Assembly (NCBI GenBank): GCA_001599595.1 | Contig: BCHH01000009.1 | Span: 1,726,901-1,790,900, forward strand | Source of the DNA: Beverwykella pulmonaria | Taxonomy: Eukaryota > Ascomycota > Dothideomycetes > Pleosporales > Melanommataceae | Direction of reading: 5' to 3' | DNA: 64,000 nucleotides | In this document: in pieces, positions 47,616-58,483 of the stretch | How positions within the stretch are numbered: the stretch's first letter is position 1 | Layout of the letters: every line of letters begins with the position of its first letter | Program-made: the position numbers and the translations under genes | Notes under the pieces: generated by a model | The model's database searches: none | Seen by the model: the letters and a program-made list of their open reading frames with translations, nothing else | What the model was told of the DNA's origin: nothing

Positions 47616-48878
47616 TGAAGGGCGGTTTTCGAGGTGTGAGGAGTTGCGAGGATGAAGGACGGGAGGAGAGAGATAAGGGCGAGATGATGGGTATCGTTAA
47701 TCTTCGAGCAACTCCTTCCCCGTAGCAATACCGAGCCTCGATGGAGTACGGAAGAGTTGGGGAATTGAATGAGAATGTTGTAGAGAATAGATGGAGCGGC
47801 GAGAAGAAATCACCCAAGAATATCCATTCTTGAAGGTGAAGGTACGATCGCAAGTACTACCTTCCATATCGGACACCGTAGCCTCATTGTATGGCTCGAG
47901 GAGGGTGCGACAGTATCAGTTCATTGTCCAATCCAAAAGCTGGTAGCTACTTTTGCTGGCTACGAAATGGATAGTCGTGCTAAATATGACGAAGCAACTA
48001 TTACTAGGGCATGCAGTAGGATGGTAAAAACACACTAAGATCAGACCATCTACCCATTCACTAGATTTTGCCCTGGCTAACAACAAGGCGTGAAGAACAG
48101 GTCCTTTCCCAGCCGTCAATTAGACTGATGATCAAAAACTCTGTGGCCGTTTCAAACTCAACTTCTAACATAACTTTTCCATACGTACGTAAGCACGAAA
48201 CCCAGCTCATTTTGACATTGGCATACCTTTCATTTTCACCTGCCGTGGGACAAATAGTGGACTCCAATTTCAAAGAATCTCGTTTACCCTTAATTAACCT
48301 CCCAACGAAGGCTGTAACTGAGAAGGAGCACCCCTATGAGAAGTAGTGAGTTGCAGTAGCATTCACCACCGGCCCACTTTTCCTTACGGCCGTAAGAGGA
48401 TCAATACCACTACGCGTAAACTAAGCTTTGGAACTTCACTCCTTCAAATAAACACGAATCAAGGACCGTGGGAATCTCCTAAGAGGCAGTGCAGAAAGGG
48501 GCCGAGCTGCAGATTTATAGTGGAATCATGCTGGTTACGCCCGTAAGGTGCTGCTATTCCTGCTGCTCTTCTAACTTAGGGTTAGATGAAGAATTTGTGT
48601 TATGGCTAGGCGATGGCGCTTACTGTACGCACTTGGCTTGATTATTTCTTGCCGGACTGCGGAGTATGCTGCGAGGCACCAAATGAGACAGGGTGACGAT
48701 CGCCGATAGTGTGAATTGTAGACCTACTGTTGACTGGGATGTAGCTGTGACTCTTGGGGTTCGGGCCGGTATAAGAGTCGAGGAGTATCGATGTGACTAC
48801 TTTTGTCCCTGATTCTTTTCTCATTCCACATACACATACTCCTCATCTACATCTCGATCGATCCTTTCAACCTCAAAA

Positions 48879-49736
48879 ATGCGCGTACCAATCCTCACTA
48901 CTCTCCTCCTCTCCACGTCATTTGCATGCAACCACGCCAACCTCGCCCAACCCATCCAAACACGCAACAACGCAACCGCCCCACCCTTCAACTACACCTT
49001 GGGCACCGACGGCCCCGCAGATCCCGCAACACGCGGCTATTTCATTAATCACATCGGCTTGGTTGTATCAAACATCACGGCCTCGCGGGAATGGTACAGT
49101 ACGGTGTTAGGCATGCGGCACGTCTTCACATTCGACCTCTCCGACCAATATAGCATCATGTACATGGCGCACGCGCAGGGAGGGAGAAACGGGACGGGCT
49201 TCCAGACAGGCGCTGAATTGGCAAGAGATAAGAATAATTTGGGGGGTTTGGTGGAGTTTATTCAGTACAAGGTTCGTAAGCCTTTTTTGAGCGTGTTTCT
49301 TCTCTGACCGGACTATGGAAATGAATGTGCGTGTTGACATACTCCCCCTGGCAGAAAACTTCGAGAAAGTACGCCCCTGGATCGTCGAATACGCTGTCAC
49401 ACCTGGGTCTCATAGTCGACGATTTGCTCGCTGCGCAAGCGCGCTTCGACAGTCTCAGCGTTGAGATAGTTAAACGCGCCGGCGAGCTTGACTTCTCTGC
49501 TGAAACTGGCAGTTCGGTTTTGGCTTCCGCCTGGGGTTTTGATGGTATGTTTTCTTTTTTTGAGTGCTAAGATTCGACTGCTGACTGGGGTAGATTTTAC
49601 ATCTGAGGAGGAGCAGAAGGCGATTCAAGCTATCTTACCGGCACTAGGTGTTATGGGGTTCAACGAGCTGATTGTTATTGCTGACCCGGATGGAAATATG
49701 TTCGAGGTACAGGCGTTGGTACCGACATTAATCTAG
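48879..49736 (+). CDS. Secreted glyoxalase/VOC-fold protein
   Basis: Three exons, 48879-49271, 49355-49544 and 49594-49736, give 241 residues. A signal peptide is clear (MRVPILTTLLLSTSFACN). The first beta-alpha-beta-beta-beta module starts at INHIGLVVSNITASREWYSTVLGM. The second module starts at LSHLGLIVDDLLAAQARFDS and ends in ELIVIADPDGNMFEVQ, whose Asp-Pro-Asp-Gly-Asn...Glu is the usual last metal-site motif. Putative metal ligands are the two module-opening His residues and the final Glu. Several N-glycosylation sequons (NAT, NYT, NIT, NGT) agree with secretion. The VOC superfamily includes glyoxalase I, dioxygenases and resistance proteins; most are cytosolic, so secretion is notable. 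Substrate unknown. Confidence 0.88.
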
Positions 49737-50045
49737 AGGTATGAATGGTTAGATATGGTCTGATTGCATGGCTGGGATGTTGGGATATGGGAGTTACTGA
49801 AAGATGGGGAACTTGAACGTGTTTGGAGCTAATGGAACGTTCAAGTACCTAGATACCTATTGTCAAATTCAGCCACACAAAGATGATTATCTCACCGGTC
49901 CCGGAGTTGGGGGTTGAGATGCATGTGCATGCCCGGACAGCGGCATAATTCTCCGCAGCAGGACGTTAAACACAGCGACGGAAGAACCTCGGGAGGGGCC
50001 GTGCAGGTAACGCTGCTAAAAAATGCACCATGAATCAGGGTCTTG
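49737..50045. other. Convergent 3' spacer
   Basis: 309 bases between the convergent VOC (+) and Rrn11-like (-) genes. Only 3' untranslated sequence is expected; nothing distinctive was seen. Confidence 0.5.
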
Positions 50046-51389
50046 CTACTCTCCTAACTTTGCCATTCTTTTTATAAGATCTTTGGCCTTTACTTCGACA
50101 CTGGCAATGGTACCCCCGAGGCGCCGTCCGTTCGTCTGAGCCCGGTCGAAGAAGACGTGAGAGACTTTCAATTCTCTGAGACTTTCTGAGTATTCCCTCC
50201 TTCTCTCTAATACGAACTCGTCAGTTCTGATACTGCTGGGCTCGTTCGGATCCCATTCGTCCTCTTCCTGCTCCAATGGGTCACCTCCCAGGACAAGGTC
50301 GCTGATCCACAGTCCAACCATTCCTCGGAGCTGCAGTAGGTCTGCATGTTTGTCAAATGGCGGCGACACGACAAGCTGGTCTAGTCTGTTGCATATTTCC
50401 CTCGCCCGACGAAGTTCTTCTCTGATTGCAGTTGCGCGAGCCCGGGCATCTTCCGAAGCTACGGTGGTGTCTTCGTCGAAAGAGATACTTCCGGATGCCG
50501 ATGCGCGGGCGCTTTCTTTGAAACGCTGTTGCGCTCGCTTGCTCTTTTCACGGACTTCATAGATCCAGAGGGAGAACATAGCCGGGTAAAATGTCCTGTC
50601 ATCAACTGAATACTGGAGGTGTTTCCGATTGGGGTGCTGTACAATCAAACGCTCATAGTAATCCCTCGCGAGCTCAAGTCCTTCTGGTGTGTATAGAGTG
50701 TCTTCATCTGAGAAAATTTGCTGGCTTTTGCTTTTTTCGGTGTTTTCCTCACTACTTTGGTGGCGATTGGGCCGGGTTTGAGCACTTCGACAAAGCAATA
50801 ACTCTGCACCTATCCCCCATCGTCCGTGATTTCGCGGGTCGATGGGCAGACCAGCAATCTGGCTTCTCAGGATCATGCCCCATGCTCTTCCTGCGCGGTG
50901 GTAATCTCCCTCGAGTAAACAATGATGCATCATGGTTGAGAGAACACCAAGATGTGTCTGTCTCATCACGGGCTTCTCACTCTTGCGGCCGACCGGCTGG
51001 CTTTTGGATGCGGTGTTGACAGCATATAGGGGTGGATCCAGGCTAGCGAGTTCCTTCTGGAGCTTGGAGAAGTTGAAGGCCTCCCCTGATGTTTTGGCTG
51101 GAGCGTGCGGGAATGGTGGCGGCGGAAGAACAAACTCATCTTGGGGCAATAGACCTGCGACACGCAGCTGACCTGTATCTACGGTATCCAATGAGGCGCG
51201 GGATTGTGTGTTTGAAGACGGCAGCAGGCTCTCCGCGTCATGACTAGGGTTGGTTATTGGAGGCTCTTCGGCATTCTCGTCGTCCTCGCCGCGCTTCCGC
51301 TTGCTCGCCGGCTTGTACTGGCTTGCGCGCAGCGAGAGTAAGGTTTGCTGGCTGGGCTGCAGCTGGACAGCAAAGTGGTGCATGCTCAT
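50046..51389 (-). CDS. rrn11: RNA polymerase I initiation factor Rrn11-like
   Basis: Intronless frame of 447 residues from the first ATG. A basic KRKRGEDD nuclear-type segment near residue 30 is followed by a Ser/Pro-rich linker. Then comes a helical, TPR-like core (HLGVLSTMMHHCLLEGDYHRAGRAWGMIL and GRWGIGAELLL) that I associate with the Rrn11 subunit of the Pol I core factor, which recruits polymerase to rDNA promoters. A Glu/Asp-rich segment and Arg-rich helices occupy the C-terminal part. It is divergent from the RING gene across 262 bases. Assignment rests on a remembered family pattern, so moderately sure. Confidence 0.7.
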   Translation of the reverse strand: MSMHHFAVQLQPSQQTLLSLRASQYKPASKRKRGEDDENAEEPPITNPSHDAESLLPSSNTQSRASLDTVDTGQLRVAGLLPQDEFVLPPPPFPHAPAKTSGEAFNFSKLQKELASLDPPLYAVNTASKSQPVGRKSEKPVMRQTHLGVLSTMMHHCLLEGDYHRAGRAWGMILRSQIAGLPIDPRNHGRWGIGAELLLCRSAQTRPNRHQSSEENTEKSKSQQIFSDEDTLYTPEGLELARDYYERLIVQHPNRKHLQYSVDDRTFYPAMFSLWIYEVREKSKRAQQRFKESARASASGSISFDEDTTVASEDARARATAIREELRRAREICNRLDQLVVSPPFDKHADLLQLRGMVGLWISDLVLGGDPLEQEEDEWDPNEPSSIRTDEFVLERRREYSESLRELKVSHVFFDRAQTNGRRLGGTIASVEVKAKDLIKRMAKLGE

Positions 51390-51651
51390 CGTAGGCCTCC
51401 TCCAGCTGAAAGGCTAGTGGCAAGGGCGCCCTCGGTGGAGGTGCGGGCGCAGATATTCATAAGAAGACGCGGTACCTAGATACTTGTGAGTACTGGCATC
51501 CACCTGGGCATCGGGGGACACCACGTGCGCGGCTACCGTCTTGGCATCTCGTTGACATCCCAGGACCACGACCACGCCCCGTCACCTCACCCACCTGCAC
51601 CCACCTCCATTCTTCCCGCGGTGTGACTCGACTGCCGGCTGGCCTCATAGC
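51390..51651. promoter_or_regulatory. Short divergent promoter region
   Basis: 262 bases separate the ATGs of the Rrn11-like (-) and RING-H2 (+) genes, so both promoters must be compact and close together. Confidence 0.55.
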
Positions 51652-53842
51652 ATGGGGAATGTCAACTCCAGAGGCACGCCCGACTCGCGGCCCCGTAACA
51701 GGACCCGCCCGGCCTCGTGGACGCCTGCGCTGAGCTCGCCGCCGCAGCCTGAGAGCGACGACATCAGCGTCCCCGAACTGCAACGGACCCCGCTTTCCGC
51801 GCTGTCCAGGGCGTCTTCACAGCGCTTTAACCCTTTCAATATCCTCTCCACCCACCATGAACGCTCAGATGCTGGATCGTCTGCGCCAGACGGTGCCGCT
51901 GGCCTCGCTCGCCGCCGCTCCCGCATCACCAGAGCCCGCTCCTCTCTCACTTCGATCCCCAACCTATTCCACCGCCGCATGTCGAGCAGATCTCACGCCA
52001 CAGAATCAGTATATGCCTCCTCCTCGACCACCTCCTTCCCCTCCATCTCACGCTCGACGACCCGTCACACTACCACCGGGTACGACCGTGGTCCCTTTCT
52101 GCCTCGAGTTCAAGTGCCCGAACTAGATATCAACTTCGATGATCTCCCAAACAACGAGCACACCCACCCACATACGCATACACATTTGCCACGCTTGAGT
52201 TCGGTGAGAAGAGACGGGAGAGCCTCGTCCATGATGCCGTCCTTCAGACCAGATAGAGGCTTACGAAGTATGACGAGCTCATTACGTAGGAGAAGGTCGC
52301 CACTGCGGCGGGACGAGGACCAGGCTGCCATGCTGTCTCGATTACTCTCTGTGGCGGCGGCTGCTACAGCAGCTTCACTCATGGGTGACGATCATAGAGC
52401 GGTCTCCGAAGCACGCAGTGTGGCGAGTGATGGAGAGGATGGAACATTCGACAGTTTCCTCCAGGCTCTACAAAACGGAAGGATAGCATCCGCCCTGAGG
52501 CAAAGTAGCAATGACAGCGAAGACGGAGCTGATACACCAGGCGGCGGCAACCCCGCACCGCTGAACTTCTTCAGGATGTTTAGATTTGGCTCTTCTACTG
52601 GCAACCGGAGATCGGATACGAGGTCAGGTAGCCGTGATAGCGGACCTTCGACTTCTGACACCCAGGACGGCGAGGAAGAAGGAGATGGTAGAATGGTGCC
52701 CATCATCATCGTCGGTATCAGGTCTATCAATCCTGGCATCGGATCCACTCAAGATGACAATATCCCACCTTTTCTAGACGCACTCTCTAGTTTTCCAGCT
52801 CCTCTGGCATCCCCTGGAGAAAGTCCGATTGATGGGATACTGCGACAGCCTCAGAACGGCACGAGATTTAGCCACCGACGCCGCGCTTCGATGGGTGGTA
52901 TGAACACTTTCCCGTCCAACTATGATAGCCAGAGACATTACCGCGCTCCTGAGCGGCCTCGTCCTTGGTCCTCATTTACAGATTCTCCCTCCGGCCCTCT
53001 CCCTCCTCCTTCCACTCCAGCCAGCTCAGGACTCTCCGCGGTCTCTTCCGGTACGACTACACCCACTTTCTCAGCCACTCCCCCATCCCCAACCATTCAG
53101 TCGACTGCGCCATCACGAAGGGGAAGTTTCATTCGCAGGGCTACTGGATCGAGTCTGGAACCGACCGTGGAAGAACCGCAAACACATCATCGAATCCCGC
53201 GTCAACGTCGGTTAAGTGAGTCTGACTTCACTAGATTCGGCTCAGGTGCTTCTCGCCGAAATGGTGTTGTCGAACCGGACCACAACCCAGGCGAAGGCTC
53301 AAGAAGCTGGATAATCTATGTGCTTGGTGGAAGCTACCCAGAGAATCATCCTATTCTTACCACACCGAGTTTGTTCACCGATTCGCCTACCTATGAGGAC
53401 ATGGTGCTTCTGTCAACCTTACTGGGACCTGCCAAACCACCAGTCGCCAGTGACGAAGATGTAGCTTCCGCTCCAGGTCTCCTTAGGATACGCCAACTTT
53501 CTTCTGGACGTCTCGTGGCAGAACCTGTTGATGGAGGAGATGCTACTGACCTGGCATCTGATACACGCTGCTTGGTCTGCTTGTGCGACTTTGAGGAAGA
53601 CGAAGAAGCTCGGAAGTTGATCAATTGCGGGCATTTGTTCCACAGGATTTGCATTGATCAGGTTAGTTGATTCTAACCTTGTTTCATTATGAAGATGCTA
53701 ACTGATATTGCAGTGGCTTACAACTGGTCGCAACTCGTGCCCGCTTTGCAGAGGCCAAGGCGTGGATGAGAAGTCGACAGAGCACCCGCAGTCAACCACT
53801 CCCGATATCACTGGTGAACCCAGCTCGCAACCCGTTTTATAG
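51652..53842 (+). CDS. RING-H2 E3 ubiquitin ligase, probably N-myristoylated
   Basis: Two exons, 51652-53661 and 53714-53842, give 712 residues. The N-terminus MGNVNSRG fits the N-myristoylation consensus (Gly2, Ser6), implying membrane attachment. A long Ser/Arg/Pro-rich disordered region follows. It contains a short hydrophobic block (MVPIIIVGIRSI, about 350) and a conserved-looking block before the RING (SWIIYVLGGSYPENHPIL). The RING-H2 domain is at about 638-690: CLVC, CGHLFHRICIDQWL and CPLC supply the eight zinc ligands intact. The intron splits the RING just before the conserved Trp. Role: ubiquitin transfer to membrane-proximal targets, by inference. Confidence 0.9.
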
Positions 53843-56800
53843 ACACGCCATCCATCAGGAGAATCATCATCTTTCCATTCGTCAAGTCGGGTATTCCATT
53901 TCTTAGTCACGAAGAACTGCATTCTGCCCGCTTTCTTTGACTCCAGCGCAGCGTTGAAATATATTCCATTTAATTGGATATCCCTGGTAATGATCTTCTT
54001 CTCTTACTTCTTGGGTTGAGATTTCAGACCATTTCCTTTGGCTGATGTCACAGCTCCCTCATCTCTCATCATTCCATTTGAAGCGTATGGCGTTGGGTGT
54101 GTATTTGGGGATTCATTCCCCACTTCGAGATCTGGTATCGGGTAAGGGAAATGGGCGAGGAAAGGTTGGGAATCGGATCGGAACGGTACAGGCATTTAAG
54201 GTTGGGAATGAGGATGGGTGTGGATAGAGGAGGGAAATCTTTCTCTGACGGAGAGGGCTAAGAGCTACGTGATAGTGAGTAAACGAACGACTGCAACGAC
54301 TATTTCCTCCGTATCTGTGTTTTTTTCTTCACGCTGAGAAAGTGTATACGTGGGGGTTTCCATGCGCATATGGCATGATTAGTTGGGGTTGGGTGGACAC
54401 CGGTGGGTGCCGTGGTTACAGCAAGGAAGGAAGCATGATGGGTGGCAGCAGACAAGTCTGCCTTACGATAATCCGTGGGTGATATATGTAGGCACATTTT
54501 ATGATATCCATAGCGTTCTTAGACAGGGAGAAACTAGGAGTTCTGTGATGCATATTTTTTCGTGCCAAGTGAGATGTTGATGCTTGTTTTGTTGTGAAAG
54601 TGAATTGTCGAGCTTGGTCGCCCGAAGGAATAAACAACGGAGTATTATTGGCGCTAGAATTGGTGTTGTGCAGGGAGTTGGTCGTCGCATACCTTGTTCG
54701 ATCTGATTACGGTGTTTGCAGAGAGTGCCTGGATCTCCAAAGCGAATGAACGACAAAGTGATGGTCGTAGCACACCTTGTTCGATGGGGTATACACTGCG
54801 AGATTATTGCTGTAGGAGGTTAAAGCAGGGCGTTTGCTTACGTTTAGCTCCGGATTTGGATGTGGGCGGCAGGGACAGTCCGGATTGTGAATATTGAAAG
54901 TTGCGGTTGATCATTTTGATATTGTTGTAACATTGTTCCGGCGGCTATCTTCGGGCCAGTTACCTGATACGGAATACGATTGTTGAGATTTGACGTGCAT
55001 GAAGATGAGATGTTCACTTTAGGTTTTGATATTGCTGTCTGGAATTTTTTCCTGATGCTGGAAATATGCTGGGGTTGCCATTGTCGCTTTTAACTAGTGC
55101 TGATTGGCTGCTCTGTGCGATAGGTGTGGCTGATGGAATTGAGCGTTCATGCCTTGACATTCGCATGGGCCCAACAAGGGAGGTGTGGTATCAGATTAGG
55201 ATACGAGGGAAATACGAGGCGTGCTAGTTGAGGAAGGTTTGATTAGGAGTTGGTAATGCTCATGCCCACTAACGTTCATGCAGTACTCGACGATGCGAGT
55301 CGGCTGGGCTTGATGGGCGCATTGCCCACGGTCAAGTGATTTGAGTGATGTTTATGCTGTGCTAGTGTGGTGTGTTTGTGGGCTGAAAATTCAGACTTTC
55401 GAACTCACAATCATATTGATCAATGCAACCAGAAAGGGCATGCCGGATGGCGGCAAAAGTGGTAGGTGAAGTCGGATTAGGCGTGTATTTTGCCAAGGCT
55501 CTAGAACGATTGGTCCAGGCAAGAGCATTCTGCCGCTTAACCTGGTGGTTCGCAGCTAGGATCAGAACAGTCAATAAGCCGACACGAATTACTTTTTTCG
55601 AGTCCGTGCTGAGTGGAGGCAAGTGTCTAAGTTTTTCCTATGTATCGTATGACGAGAGTCAGAACGAGTGCTCACCTGCCAGCGCCTAGAACGGACGAAC
55701 CTCGACGGTGATTATGCGCTCTCGGTCGCCCTGGGCGCCATGCGTGGGTCTGTTTGGCTGTGCTGTGCTTTGTACAATCTCACATTACAGATTGCGGATT
55801 ACACCTGGGCGGTATCACATTTGCAGTAGTTCCTTCTCGATTGCCCCGCCGCACCACGATGGCGCGCAGCATGACATTCCACAAAGGGTAGACAGGCAGC
55901 AGCAGCGGGAAGTTTCAACGCCAGTCTAGGTGTTTCAAAGGGAGATCGTTGGGTCTCACAGAAAGCAGCTACCGATGACCCAAACAAGGGTAAGCTTGTC
56001 AACTCACGTGGCAGCTACCACTGCCATGGCACAACATCAAACTGCTCGATAGCCTAGCTCAACCCCATGCCAACCGTCATCTTCACTCCAGCACCCATTG
56101 CTGCAAATGCAGGCCCAGCAAGCATCTCGAGGGCTACCGCGCTCTACGTACAGGACTGGCATTCCCAGTGTTTAGTCAGGGCCTAATTTGAGCATTATTC
56201 AGGCGCCGGCAGACGGCGCTCAGCAGCATTCTTCTTCAGGGTGGTCAGCACCGCGATCCTCAAGGAGGGGCCTGGGGGAGCGGGATCCTGTGAATCAGGG
56301 TATGGCCCGTCATGACGTATAGCCGTACAGCATCTGCACTAGGCAGCTTGCATCATCATCCAGACCGCCACCACTGAGCAGCCACCGGAAGTTCAGTCAC
56401 GTCTGCCTCCGCCTGGGGGACTCTAGTCTGGAGACACAGGATCTGTAAGGTCCGTCTATCTCGACAGTTTCAATGGCACGGCAAGCAGTTCAGCGTTTCG
56501 ACGGCGAGCACTTGGTGGACACAGCATGCGGGACGTTACTCATCCACGCCTCACCAAGAGACGGCCCAAACAGCAAAGGGTTTCCCTGCCAAGTGCCGTT
56601 GTTGCTTTCAGTAAGGTTTCAATCTGCACACGCCAGCGGATTGGACAATGCAAAACATGCCACTCTAGACTCGGATTCCCACGCCAATCCCTCTGTGTCA
56701 TGCCGTCGGCCCTTCTATGCAAATTGTGAATTTTGTGGCTTTCTGTCTGGACTCAGATAATCAGCGCTGCCCACGGTGTACCATGCCGCTGGGCCTGCGG

Positions 56801-58483
56801 GCTGAGGTTGGGCCTACCGACGGCACGCGAACGGGCTAGCAGACGGCGCGGCGTTCTCTTCTCGAAACCCAAGGACTTCCAGGGCTTCCCCTTCTCCCGC
56901 AACGGTGCTGTCACCGGTGTGAGGAGGCGGATGGCTGCGCGGGCTTGATCTGTGATGCTGAGCTAGCCGCATGCGGGCGGCGAATATCAATCGATATCTG
57001 CCCCAGCACGCACGATTGATGAGGCTCGAGGTCCAAGGGCGGCGGCCGGGCAGTAGTGGAGGTGCATGCATCGGAGCTCGCGCCCGTTGTGGGCAGCACG
57101 TAAATAGATATAGATGTCTTCCCTATATCACAGCAAGAAGCACTGCTGCAGGCGCCCTCGGGCGGTTTTGAGTAAGGGGACAAGCTGTGGCGCCGCACAT
57201 ACGACGACCTCGCTCAACTCGCCGGCGCCGCCATTCGCTGGAAACGGTGTGCGGAGCGGTGGTGAAGCACTCAAGGCCCCCACCACTCACGCCTCTGCTC
57301 TCACTTGGGGTCGCCGCGCAGGTCGCAGGTCGCAGCTCTGAGCCGGACAGGCCCTCCGCTCCTGCTCCTGCTGTCATCTTCCAGCCATCTTGGCACGACG
57401 CTGCTGCAAAGGCGATCTCTCTTTAGGCACGACGCGCTGCGGGCTGCGAATGGCGGACGTCGATGACAGCAGGCTTGTGCAGTTGACAGGCGCGATCATC
57501 GCCGGGTTTGTGGCAGAAATGCCGTACAAGGCAAGCTTGAGCGAAACGACATGGGACCGTTTGTTGTCCGCTGCGAGCAGAAGCGCGCCCAGGGCCAGGT
57601 GAGGCTTGCCCTCTGCCTCCCCCGTCGAGCGCGGGCGTCATCGTGGAGTGGTGGCCCTGGAGGGGATCGCGAGCACGGCTGTCAAGGCGCGACGAGGGTC
57701 GCAGAGCAGTCCAGGAGCGCCGTGGGTGGGCGGAAAGCGGAAACGTCCGGCTCGAAACACTCGAATCAAGACTCCAGCAGCGTCCTGTGCACGGCCGTCA
57801 AGCAAAAGCTCGCACGTCGAGTCTGTCTGGTGTCTTTCCAAAGCACGCCGCCCGCGCTCTCTTCGACACACACGCCCCCCGGTTCATGCAGAAGCCGCCT
57901 CTCCCCGCCCACGTCTGATGGTGCACTCTAGTTGCGGACCCCCCGGCGGACCAGTATTGCTTCTCCTGATCCCAACGAGATACATGGCTTCCGTCACAGG
58001 CACATGCTGTGGCTCTGGCACTACCTCCATCTGCCGCTGCTGTGTCCCTTCCCAGCATCGACAGCACTACCGCCAGTTTCAGTTCACCTACCCCCATCAT
58101 CAGCGCCTGTGTTGCGCCGCAGGTCCACCTTGCTCAGAGGTGGGCGTCGACACTCCAGCGCCTTCTTTAAAAGCCGACCGCGGGGGGTCTGGTCTTCGGT
58201 GCTAGCAAGGTCCCTAGCGCAAGCCTCATCCATCTCATCTTGCTGTCCTCAAGTACCGACTTGATTCAGCGCCCAGTTGTTGAACTATTTTCAAACACGC
58301 CTTCCCAACCCTCCGACCACTGTCCCTGACTCCCTGGTGCTCACCCCTCGCAATCCACTTGCGATCGTCCTCGAGCCCCCGCAACGTGGACTTCGGGGGC
58401 ACGGATGACGTTGATCACTCTTCCACAAACCTCTTACCAACAACACCTCTGTCGCGCATCTCTTTGTGTACACGATCGAAGAC
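53843..58483. other. 4.6-kb spacer upstream of a Zn2Cys6 gene
   Basis: No gene I can support. The left part (54-55.4 kb) is AT-richer; the right part (56.8-58.4 kb) is GC-rich, open on several frames of both strands, and likely promoter plus long leader of the regulator at 58484. A 23-base sequence occurs twice with two mismatches (54680-54702 and 54763-54785). Confidence 0.45.
54680..54785 (+). repeat. Two near-identical 23-base direct repeats
   Basis: GGTCGT(C/A)GCA(T/C)ACCTTGTTCGAT occurs at 54680-54702 and 54763-54785, 83 bases apart. It may be a factor-binding motif pair or chance duplication. Confidence 0.75.

Larger units (their letters stand above)
45782..48878. other. Long spacer, one doubtful small gene
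   Basis: 3.1 kb between the aminopeptidase gene and the VOC gene. It contains short tandem 11-base repeats (46654-46686) and a possible small two-exon minus-strand gene (47120-47615), both listed separately. A C/T-rich open frame at about 46080-46504 is probably compositional. Confidence 0.45.
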
